Translations under genes and position numbers: made by a program
Assembly: GCA_008081175.1 (NCBI GenBank)
Contig: VMCW01000117.1
Coordinates: 1-14,455 of the forward strand
DNA from: Flavobacteriaceae bacterium
GTDB taxonomy: Bacteria > Bacteroidota > Bacteroidia > Flavobacteriales > Flavobacteriaceae
DNA: 14,455 nt
Reading direction: 5' to 3'
In this document: positions 7,344 through 14,125 of the stretch, piece by piece
Position numbering within the stretch: position 1 is the stretch's first letter
Layout of the letters: every line of letters begins with the position of its first letter
The notes under the pieces: generated by a model
Databases searched by the model: none
Told to the model about the DNA's origin: nothing
Seen by the model: the letters and a program-made list of their open reading frames with translations, nothing else

Positions 7344-8593
7344 GAGATTTATTTGACAGAATCCTTGAAAACAAAGGTCCTTTAGGAAAATGGGCTTCCC
7401 AAGCTGAAGGGTATTTTGTATTTCCAAAATTAGAAGGTCCTATTTCCAATCGTATGAAATTTAAAGGGAAAGAGGTCATCACTTGGAGTGTAAACGATTA
7501 TCTAGGTCTTGCCAATTTACCAGAAATCCGCAAAGCGGATGCTGAAGCAGCTGCAGAATATGGTTCTGCTTACCCAATGGGTGCACGAATGATGTCTGGT
7601 CACACCGATCTTCACGAGCAGTTAGAAAACGAATTAGCAGCCTTCGTAGATAAGGAAGCTGCTTATCTGCTTAATTTTGGTTATCAAGGTATACTTTCTA
7701 CCGTTGACACTTTAGTGGGAAAAGACGATGTTATTGTATATGATGTAGATGCTCACGCCTGTATTGTGGATGGTGTTCGTTTGCACATCGGTAAGCGATT
7801 CACATATAAACACAATGACGTAGAAAGTCTAGAGAAAAACTTACAAAGAGCAACTAAGGTTGCTGAGCAAACCGGAGGAGGCATACTTGTTATTTCAGAG
7901 GGTGTGTTTGGAATGCGCGGTGAACAAGGAAAACTCAAAGAGATTGCTGCCTTAAAATCAAAATACAAATTCAGATTTTTAGTGGACGATGCCCATGGCT
8001 TCGGTACCTTAGGTGAAAACGGAAGGGGAGCGGGTAACGAACAGGGTGTTCAGGATCAAATTGATGTGTATTTTGCCACCTTTGCCAAATCAATGGCTTC
8101 CACAGGAGCTTTTGTCGCTGCAGATAAAGAAATAATTGATTATTTGAAGTACAACATGCGTTCTCAGATGTTTGCCAAATCGTTGCAAATGCAGCTTGTA
8201 AAGGGAGCTTTAAAACGTTTGGAGTTATTGCGTACGCGACCTGAATTGAAAGCAAAGCTATGGGAAAACGTCAATGCCCTTCAAAATGGTCTTAAAGCCA
8301 ACGGTTTTGATATCGGTACAACCCAAAGTTGTGTCACCCCCGTCTATTTGAAAGGGAGTATACCTGAAGCGATGGCTTTAGTCCAAGATTTAAGAGAGAA
8401 CTACGGTATTTTCTGTTCTATAGTTGTGTACCCTGTAATCCCAAAGGGATTGATTTTACTTCGCTTGATTCCAACTGCGACCCATTCTTTAGAAGATGTG
8501 GAAATAACACTAAAAGCATTCGCAGGGATTCGGGAAAAATTAGAAAACGGTACTTACAAACGTTTGTCGGAACAGGTTGCCGCCTCTTCTTAG
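7340..8593 (+). CDS. Alpha-oxoamine synthase (SPT/KBL-like), probable cysteate fatty-acyltransferase
   Basis: A 417-residue fold-type I PLP enzyme of the alpha-oxoamine synthase family (serine palmitoyltransferase, KBL, BioF). These enzymes condense an amino acid with an acyl thioester and lose CO2. Key residues are H139 in DAHACIVDG (stacks on PLP), D217 and H219 in VDDAHGFGTLG, and the Schiff-base lysine K250 in TFAKSMAS. The N-terminal WSVNDYLGLA and the late 'GLILLRLIPTATHSLEDVE' stretch are also typical. The 4-nt overlap with a cysteine-synthase-like gene argues for cysteate as the amino acid, giving a 3-keto sulfonolipid base (dehydrocapnine type) in place of ketosphinganine. Serine palmitoyltransferase for sphingolipid synthesis is the main alternative; sequence alone does not decide. 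No ketoreductase follows: the operon meets convergent dnaN after 22 nt. Confidence 0.82.
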   Translation: MRDLFDRILENKGPLGKWASQAEGYFVFPKLEGPISNRMKFKGKEVITWSVNDYLGLANLPEIRKADAEAAAEYGSAYPMGARMMSGHTDLHEQLENELAAFVDKEAAYLLNFGYQGILSTVDTLVGKDDVIVYDVDAHACIVDGVRLHIGKRFTYKHNDVESLEKNLQRATKVAEQTGGGILVISEGVFGMRGEQGKLKEIAALKSKYKFRFLVDDAHGFGTLGENGRGAGNEQGVQDQIDVYFATFAKSMASTGAFVAADKEIIDYLKYNMRSQMFAKSLQMQLVKGALKRLELLRTRPELKAKLWENVNALQNGLKANGFDIGTTQSCVTPVYLKGSIPEAMALVQDLRENYGIFCSIVVYPVIPKGLILLRLIPTATHSLEDVEITLKAFAGIREKLENGTYKRLSEQVAASS

Positions 8594-8615
8594 ATATAGA
8601 TATCCTTTATAGAAG

Positions 8616-9734
8616 TTAATTATTCAACATGACGGGCATGACCAGCATGGTGATGTCTTCGCCCTCTTCAGTATGATCTAGTGGGGTTAACAAACCAGCT
8701 CTATTTGGTAATGACATAGAGAGTTTTACTTCATCACATTCCAGACCGTTCAGCATTTCAATTAAAAAGCGAGAATTGAACCCAATTTTAATGTCATCCC
8801 CTTGGTAGTCACAATCCAATCGTTCTTCAGCACTATTGCTGTAGTCAAAGTCTTCCGCGGAAATATGTAGTTCAGCACCAGCGATTTTGAGTCGAATTTG
8901 GTAGGTGGTTTTATTTGAAAAAATACTTACCCTACGAACAGAATTCAAAAAGCTCATACGGTTAACCTGCATTTGGTTTGGATTTTCTTTGGGAATAACA
9001 GCCTCGTAGTTAGGGTATTTTCCATCGATTAATCGACAGGTTAAGTTGGAATCCCCAAACCGAAAGTAGGCATTGGTATCGTTATATTCGATGGTTATCT
9101 CTTCGTCTATACCTTGAAGTATGCCTTTTAGCAACTGCAGAGGTTTTTTAGGCATAATAAACTCCGCTGTTTCATCAGTTTTGAGATCAGTTCTCGTGTA
9201 GCGCACCAGCTTGTGTGCATCCGTAGCAACAAAGGTCAAAGAAGCCGAAGAAAATTGAAAAAAGACTCCACTCATTACCGGTCTTAAATCATCATTTCCA
9301 CTCGCGAATAGTGTGCTGGTTATTGCTGTATGCAATGCACCACTTGGAATTTGGGTCATTTTCGGATCAGTGAGTTGTGCCGCTTTTGGAAATTCATCTC
9401 CTTCTACGTAGGCTACAGCGTATTTACCATTATTTGCACTGATTTCAACAGTGTTTTTTTCTGTTTTGACAAAGGTTAGTGGTTGTTCAGGAAAAGTTTT
9501 TAAAGTGTCTAATAGAAGTCTTGCAGGAAGCGCAATAGTGCTGTTTGTTTCGGATTCTACCGTTAGTCGTGTAGAAAATGTTGTTTCTAAATCTGAAGCA
9601 GTAAGTGTAAGCGTATTTCCATTGACTTCAAATAAAAAATTGTCTAAAATGGGTAGCGTATTGGAACTGTTGATAATTCCTCCAATCATTTGGAGTTCTT
9701 TGAGAAGTGCCGCACTGGAAACAATAAATTTCAT
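8616..9734 (-). CDS. dnaN: DNA polymerase III beta subunit (sliding clamp)
   Basis: A 372-residue sliding clamp, close to the usual 366-380. It forms the dimeric ring that tethers DNA polymerases to DNA. Typical motifs are MKFIVSS at the start, LPILDNFLFEV, RPVMSGVFFQF, FVATDAHKLVRY at the end of the middle domain, and a C-terminus of ITMLVMPVMLNN in the place of the familiar MPMRL end. The three clamp domains fall near residues 1-125, 126-250 and 251-372. It is the last gene of the minus-strand block, 113 nt after the gldF-gldG fusion, and converges on the acyltransferase gene with 22 nt between stops. No dnaA or recF lies in the window. A TATCTTTG element 66 nt before the ATG suggests it has its own promoter besides any read-through. 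Confidence 0.97.
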   Translation of the reverse strand: MKFIVSSAALLKELQMIGGIINSSNTLPILDNFLFEVNGNTLTLTASDLETTFSTRLTVESETNSTIALPARLLLDTLKTFPEQPLTFVKTEKNTVEISANNGKYAVAYVEGDEFPKAAQLTDPKMTQIPSGALHTAITSTLFASGNDDLRPVMSGVFFQFSSASLTFVATDAHKLVRYTRTDLKTDETAEFIMPKKPLQLLKGILQGIDEEITIEYNDTNAYFRFGDSNLTCRLIDGKYPNYEAVIPKENPNQMQVNRMSFLNSVRRVSIFSNKTTYQIRLKIAGAELHISAEDFDYSNSAEERLDCDYQGDDIKIGFNSRFLIEMLNGLECDEVKLSMSLPNRAGLLTPLDHTEEGEDITMLVMPVMLNN

Positions 9735-9800
9735 CTGTAAAGGTATGAGTGGTGTTTATATTAAAGAATCCTTTTTGATATAACGCTTTCGCATATATTT

Positions 9801-9808
9801 CAAAGATA
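9801..9808 (-). promoter_or_regulatory. Candidate -7 element for dnaN
   Basis: Read on the minus strand this is TATCTTTG, an exact TAnnTTTG match, 66 nt upstream of the dnaN ATG in the 113-nt gap 9735-9847. A TTG lies 24 nt upstream, just beyond the usual 17-23 nt. A second match (TAAGTTTG, plus-strand 9833-9840) lies nearer the gldFG stop, but its nearest useful TTG is 31 nt away. Either could serve; the gap is long enough for a promoter. Confidence 0.4.
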
Positions 9809-9847
9809 TCCGAAAACCATTGAATGGTAAAACAAACTTATCAACAG

Positions 9848-12235
9848 TTAAGGTGAGAAATGTTTACTTCTCAACCACTGATTGATCCAGCCCAAGAGAA
9901 AAATAATAAGGCAAGGAAGTAGAAGGAGTAGGGATTTCCAAAAGGAGGCATTTTCCCCCATTTTTACGGAATCTAGTAATGGGATATTCCAATCTTTTTG
10001 CCTGAGCTCAAGTCGCTCAATATTTGCTGTGAGATAGTGGATTGCATTCATCAGCAGGCTCCTATTTGCATAAAAGTTGTTCGTCCATTTGTCATACCCT
10101 AGGGCTAAAGGTGTTCCCTTTTCTATTTGATTTTCTGCAAGATTTCCGTCCGAGAATACAATCATCTCAATGGTCCCTTCTTCAATTATTTCCTTTGGGT
10201 TAAAAGGTTTGATTCGGTTTTTGAACAAGGAACTTTGTGTTCCTTTTATCAAGTACCCTAAGTGTTTGGAAGACTCATCAAAGAGGGAGGGTTTTATTTT
10301 TGTAGTGGCTTGTTCTAAAGTGATGAGTGTAGGAATAGCAGGAGTCTTTGTAAACGCTGAAGTTTGTAGCAAAAGTGTTTTTTCAAGTGCAGAGGGAAGG
10401 GATTCTATAGGACTAGCAAATTGCGACCACACAGGACCTAAATCCTTCCCAATGGTTGTTTCTTCTGGTTCCGAGAGAGGGTAATATACCCAGGGATAGG
10501 GAAGATATTGGGTGTTATTATCACTACCGCTAGCCAATACTATTGGAGCGCAATAGAGGTCTTGAATCAAGCTTTTTTGAATACGGAGCCCTTTATTGAA
10601 AAAATAATCGTCAATATTGAGTTCAAGAGGGAGGGCATAAGCTTTTGCAGCTTGGTTGAATAAACTGTCGCGATCGATTCCCATCCCGTTGACCAACCAC
10701 AACAGCTTACCTCCTTGCAGCCCGTATTGATCCAGTATGAATTTTTCAGTTTGCGTAAAGGGTTCTCGAGGGTTAGAAACAAGTAATAACTCAAAGCGTT
10801 TTAGATTTTCTAAGCTTTTTTCTGGAGTTACCTCCAGATTTTTAAGATCAAATGTGGCTAAATTATAATAAGGTTTTAAGTTTTGAAGTAAGTCAGTTAT
10901 TTTAAGATTATCGGAGGTGCTGTGGGATCCCAACACAGCGATATTTTTCTTTTCACTCAAGCTTACCTTGTAAATACCATCCATTATTTGGTATTCCAAT
11001 TGTTGAAGTGAACGGATAATTTTTTGATTTTCAGTGTCACCCAACTGTTTTTGTAGTAGTGCTATTCGCTCAGAACGGTCTCCATAATTTACAATCATCC
11101 AAGGAAAGATGAGCTGTTCGGATCTATTACCATTTTTATTTTCAAAAACAACTTCTGGAGGCATACCGTATTGTCTCATTTCTTGAACAATAGCTTCTGA
11201 CTCTTCAAATTCAAAAGGGTTATTGTATTGAATAATACAATTTTTGTTGAACGAGCGCAATTGATTGAGAAGAGCATCCAGCTCATTTCTAAACTTAACA
11301 TAAGGAGTGGGGAGATCACCTGCTAAAAAAACATCAATTCGAAGGGGGTGTTCATCGAGGAGCTCCAGTTGATCGAGTGAAGCTTGTGAGAGGCTGTAGC
11401 GTTGGTCTTTAGTTAAATCAAACTGCAAAAACACGCTTTCACTGCCTATCATTAAGAAAATTATACCAATTAATGCCAATCCCCCTTTCTTAAGCATTTT
11501 AACACTGGGTTGTTCGCTTTTAACAAGTGCTGTTCCTAAAAGAAAAAGCACATAAATCCATCCAATAAAATAAATTAAGTCTTCTCCTTTCAGTATTCCT
11601 CTGCTCATACTTGCATAATGCGTGTTAATTCCAATACCCTCTATTATTTTAAAGAGCCAGGGAAGGCTAGTTAGGGAAGCGATAAATTCCCAAACAAAAA
11701 ACTGGGTAAAACATACTAAAGCTGCAACCAAAAAAGAAGCTACTTGGTTTCTAAAAAGTAGAGAACTACACAAACTGAAACTTATAAACAATACCCCGAT
11801 CAGTAGCAGTGCCATGTAGGAAGTTAACAAACTGCCCCAGTCCAATGAGCTGCCTGGTTCTAAAAGAGCGTGTAAAGCAACGATATTTAATGTAGTAGGA
11901 AAAAGGGCAAATAAGAGAATCAGTAAGACTCCAAGAAACTTACCACTGAAAATTTCTATGGATCGTAACGGTTTAGTGAGGAGTAGTTCATAGGTGCCAG
12001 TCGATTTTTCTTCTGAAAAACTCCGCATACTTAATGCTGGAATTAAAAAAAGAAAAAGCCAAGGATTGATTTCAAAAAAAGGACTTAAATCACCAAACCC
12101 TGAATTCATCACGTTGTAAGGAGTATCAAAAAACCAAAGAAGCAAGGTGTTGATAATCAGATAACTTCCCAGAACAAGATAACCAGTAAGATGACTGAAA
12201 TAAAAACGGAATTCTTTTTTAGCAATGCTCCACAT
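9848..12235 (-). CDS. gldFG: Fused gliding-motility ABC transporter permease and auxiliary subunit (GldF-GldG)
   Basis: A 795-residue fusion of two proteins that are separate in Flavobacterium johnsoniae. Residues 1 to about 242 are GldF-like: an ABC-2 permease starting MWSIAKKEFRFYFSHLTGYLV, with about six hydrophobic segments (near 17-36, 55-70, 100-122, 138-160, 165-186, 219-238) and the SFSEEKSTGTYELLLTKP loop at 72-89. From about 247 the sequence is GldG-like: a membrane segment (251-268), then FDLTKDQRYSLS (272-283), a long soluble domain of the ABC_transp_aux type and a final membrane segment (about 770-788). There is no stop or frameshift at the junction; an in-frame ATG at M247 (minus-strand 11497-11495) could in principle start a separate GldG. 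With the ATPase GldA, absent from this window, these form a transporter implicated in gliding, substrate unknown. The gene starts 2 nt after the DUF62 stop. Confidence 0.88.
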   Translation of the reverse strand: MWSIAKKEFRFYFSHLTGYLVLGSYLIINTLLLWFFDTPYNVMNSGFGDLSPFFEINPWLFLFLIPALSMRSFSEEKSTGTYELLLTKPLRSIEIFSGKFLGVLLILLFALFPTTLNIVALHALLEPGSSLDWGSLLTSYMALLLIGVLFISFSLCSSLLFRNQVASFLVAALVCFTQFFVWEFIASLTSLPWLFKIIEGIGINTHYASMSRGILKGEDLIYFIGWIYVLFLLGTALVKSEQPSVKMLKKGGLALIGIIFLMIGSESVFLQFDLTKDQRYSLSQASLDQLELLDEHPLRIDVFLAGDLPTPYVKFRNELDALLNQLRSFNKNCIIQYNNPFEFEESEAIVQEMRQYGMPPEVVFENKNGNRSEQLIFPWMIVNYGDRSERIALLQKQLGDTENQKIIRSLQQLEYQIMDGIYKVSLSEKKNIAVLGSHSTSDNLKITDLLQNLKPYYNLATFDLKNLEVTPEKSLENLKRFELLLVSNPREPFTQTEKFILDQYGLQGGKLLWLVNGMGIDRDSLFNQAAKAYALPLELNIDDYFFNKGLRIQKSLIQDLYCAPIVLASGSDNNTQYLPYPWVYYPLSEPEETTIGKDLGPVWSQFASPIESLPSALEKTLLLQTSAFTKTPAIPTLITLEQATTKIKPSLFDESSKHLGYLIKGTQSSLFKNRIKPFNPKEIIEEGTIEMIVFSDGNLAENQIEKGTPLALGYDKWTNNFYANRSLLMNAIHYLTANIERLELRQKDWNIPLLDSVKMGENASFWKSLLLLLPCLIIFLLGWINQWLRSKHFSP

Positions 12236-12237
12236 CT

Positions 12238-13068
12238 CTAGTCAAATTGAACGGTTACAGGATCGCGGTAATCCAATCCAAAAAGAGAACCCGCACCTCC
12301 TACAGTTAAGGGATTGCTTTTGTATACAGCTAACTCCAAATGTCCAGCTGTATTAAAAAGTGCCAATTTTTTCCCATCTTCTTCTCGCTTGTTTTTAGGT
12401 AAAGAAAAATCGATGGCTTCACCATAGCTTTTGTAAATAGTTCTGAATTTTACAGTTCTCGCATAAATAGTAAAACTTCTGGATTTACCAATCTCATGAA
12501 AAAGCGATTCTTTGATGTTGGTAATGAGATTTCCGTAATTATCGATATAAATCACACTTCCTAATATTTGATTTCCTTCAGGGTTGATGACGGGTTTGAT
12601 ATTGGTGAGTTCTTTTATTTGACTTACAGGTTTTCCTATCACTTCTAAAGCTCCTTTTCTGGACAAATGAGCAGCAACTTGAATAAATACATCTAAAACG
12701 GGAAAAGCTGTTATTACAGCTTTGTGTATATTGATTTCAACAGTCTTTGTTGCCTTGAATTCTTCCCTGATAAGGGACAGAATGCCGTTGTCTGCACAAA
12801 TAAAAAAATGCTTTTCGAATTCCATAACGAGATGGACATTTTCTGGAGTCCATTCGGATTCAACACCGATAATATGAATTGTTCCTGGGGGAAATGCCCT
12901 AAATGCATTTTTGAGTATGTATGCGGTTTCAGAGGCATTGTAAGGACTGATTTCATGAGAGACATCTATTATCGTCAGATCAGGAATTTGCTGATATAAA
13001 GCCGCTTTAATTACTGCTATAGAAGAATCTTTATGTCCAAAATCTGTCGTTAAGGTTACGATGGCCAT
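12238..13068 (-). CDS. DUF62 (SAM hydroxide adenosyltransferase fold) protein with altered active site
   Basis: A 276-residue member of the DUF62/SAM-halogenase superfamily. Shared features are TLTTDFGHKD (6-14), IIDVSHEI (33-40) with the ISPYNASETAYIL segment after it, FFICADNGILSL (88-99), VAAHLSRKG (131-139) and YIDNYGNLITNI (174-185). Canonical family members hydrolyse S-adenosylmethionine to adenosine and methionine using an Asp-Arg-His triad. Aligned by eye, the usual VVDPGVG..R segment reads GVESEWTPEN here (E70 for Asp, N77 for Arg) and the usual FHGRD reads FPVLD (P123 for His). All three positions therefore appear changed, and the annotation 'SAM hydrolase' should not be taken as an activity. 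The gene is first in the minus-strand block and precedes gldFG by 2 nt, so co-transcription is very likely. It is divergent from phoH. Confidence 0.85.
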   Translation of the reverse strand: MAIVTLTTDFGHKDSSIAVIKAALYQQIPDLTIIDVSHEISPYNASETAYILKNAFRAFPPGTIHIIGVESEWTPENVHLVMEFEKHFFICADNGILSLIREEFKATKTVEINIHKAVITAFPVLDVFIQVAAHLSRKGALEVIGKPVSQIKELTNIKPVINPEGNQILGSVIYIDNYGNLITNIKESLFHEIGKSRSFTIYARTVKFRTIYKSYGEAIDFSLPKNKREEDGKKLALFNTAGHLELAVYKSNPLTVGGAGSLFGLDYRDPVTVQFD

Positions 13069-13139
13069 AAAGTGTTATTTATTAAAATTATTTAAGTTAA
13101 AATTCTCTATTTTTATATACGTAAAAAGCAAGCTGTAAA

Positions 13140-13147
13140 CAAAAATA
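13140..13147 (-). promoter_or_regulatory. Candidate -7 element for the DUF62-gldFG transcript
   Basis: On the minus strand this reads TATTTTTG, an exact TAnnTTTG match in the 101-nt AT-rich gap between the divergent DUF62 and phoH genes (13069-13169). It is 71 nt upstream of the ATG at 13068. No TTG is present at the right spacing, and T/A-rich sequence makes chance matches likely. Confidence 0.3.
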
Positions 13148-13155
13148 AATCTTTT

Positions 13156-13163
13156 TAAACTTG
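13156..13163 (+). promoter_or_regulatory. Candidate -7 element for phoH-purC
   Basis: TAAACTTG matches TAnnTTTG at all but one fixed position and sits 20 nt after CTG (in place of TTG). It ends 6 nt before the TTG start codon at 13170, so if used it would give a transcript with almost no leader. The rest of the 13069-13169 gap holds no gene or strong hairpin. Confidence 0.25.
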
Positions 13164-13169
13164 TAGCCT

Positions 13170-14123
13170 TTGAATGAAATAAAAATCGATTTGACTGGAG
13201 TAGATTCTCAAGAGTTTTTTGGAAATCAAAACACAAACATAGCAAAGCTACGTACTTATTTTCCCAAAATAAAAATTGTTGCTAGAGGGACCACTTTAAA
13301 AGCCTATGGTGAAGAGAGTATCCTTCAGGAATTCACTAAAAGAGTCGACATGTTAGTTGCTCACTTTGGCAAGTACAACATATTGAACGATGAAATCATT
13401 GAACGGATACTAACAGCAGGTGAAAGGGAAACTGAGGTCTTGAATGAAGGTACTGAATTGACCATACTGCACGGTGTTGGTGGAAGAATTATTAAGGCAA
13501 AAACATTTAACCAAAAAAGACTGGTTGAATCAATGTTCAAAAACGATATGGTTTTTGCAATAGGACCTGCAGGAACAGGAAAAACATATACAGGTGTTGC
13601 CCTTGCTGTAAAAGCCCTTAAGGAAAAACAGGTAAAACGTATCATTCTTACACGTCCCGCAGTAGAAGCTGGAGAAAATTTGGGTTTTTTGCCTGGTGAT
13701 CTAAACGAAAAACTCGATCCTTATATGCAACCCTTGTACGATGCCCTTAGGGATATGATACCTAGTGAAACCCTACAGAGTTATCTAGAAAAAGGGGTCA
13801 TACAAATTGCACCTCTTGCATTTATGCGAGGAAGAACCCTAGATAATGCTTTTGTGATTTTGGATGAAGCGCAAAACTCTACCCATTCTCAAATGAAAAT
13901 GTTCCTTACCCGTATGGGTAAAAACGCAAAGTTCATGATTACGGGTGACCCAGGTCAAATAGACCTCCCTAGAAGAATGATTTCAGGGCTAAAAGAAGCT
14001 TTATTGATTTTAAAAAACCACGAAGGAATAGGCATCATTTATCTCGACGACAAAGACGTCATCCGCCACCCATTGGTCAAAAAGATTATAGACGCATATA
14101 AAACGATAGAACACGATAATTAA
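13170..14123 (+). CDS. phoH: PhoH-like P-loop ATPase
   Basis: A 317-residue cytosolic PhoH-family NTPase, often linked to RNA metabolism or phosphate stress though its exact role is unclear. The N-terminal 120 residues hold the KH-like part with EFFGNQNTNIAKL and KIVARG. The ATPase domain has Walker A GPAGTGKT (132-139), a TRPAVEAGENLGFLPG segment, Walker B VILDEAQN with D232/E233, and ITGDPGQIDLP. The start is TTG at 13170: an in-frame TAG at 13164-13166 rules out anything earlier, the ATG at 13174 is out of frame, and the first in-frame ATG (residue 61) would remove the conserved N-terminal part. No Shine-Dalgarno is seen. purC follows 2 nt after its stop, so the two are probably co-transcribed. 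The gene is divergent from the DUF62 gene. Confidence 0.94.
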   Translation: MNEIKIDLTGVDSQEFFGNQNTNIAKLRTYFPKIKIVARGTTLKAYGEESILQEFTKRVDMLVAHFGKYNILNDEIIERILTAGERETEVLNEGTELTILHGVGGRIIKAKTFNQKRLVESMFKNDMVFAIGPAGTGKTYTGVALAVKALKEKQVKRIILTRPAVEAGENLGFLPGDLNEKLDPYMQPLYDALRDMIPSETLQSYLEKGVIQIAPLAFMRGRTLDNAFVILDEAQNSTHSQMKMFLTRMGKNAKFMITGDPGQIDLPRRMISGLKEALLILKNHEGIGIIYLDDKDVIRHPLVKKIIDAYKTIEHDN

Positions 14124-14125
14124 TC

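Noticed and set aside
7971..8255. 94-codon antisense open frame inside the acyltransferase gene
   Set aside because: Overlaps the D217/H219/K250 active-site coding region of a well-supported gene; treated as a shadow.
8586..8615. CTTCT...AGAAG inverted repeat between convergent genes as a bidirectional terminator
   Set aside because: Only 5 paired bases around a 20-nt AT loop, with one arm inside the acyltransferase gene; too weak to call.
9451..9783. 110-codon plus-strand open frame across the start of dnaN
   Set aside because: Antisense to a certain gene and with composition reflecting it; no independent support.
9838..9846. TTATCAACA, one mismatch from a DnaA box, near dnaN
   Set aside because: Single copy, mismatch at a key C, AT-rich surroundings and no dnaA or box cluster; not evidence for an origin or DnaA control.
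9833..9850. AACT/AGTT pairing after the gldFG stop as a terminator
   Set aside because: Four-base stem without GC; read-through to dnaN is more likely.
12714..12999. Overlapping open frames on both strands inside the DUF62 gene
   Set aside because: They cover the conserved ADNG region of the real frame and show no features of their own.
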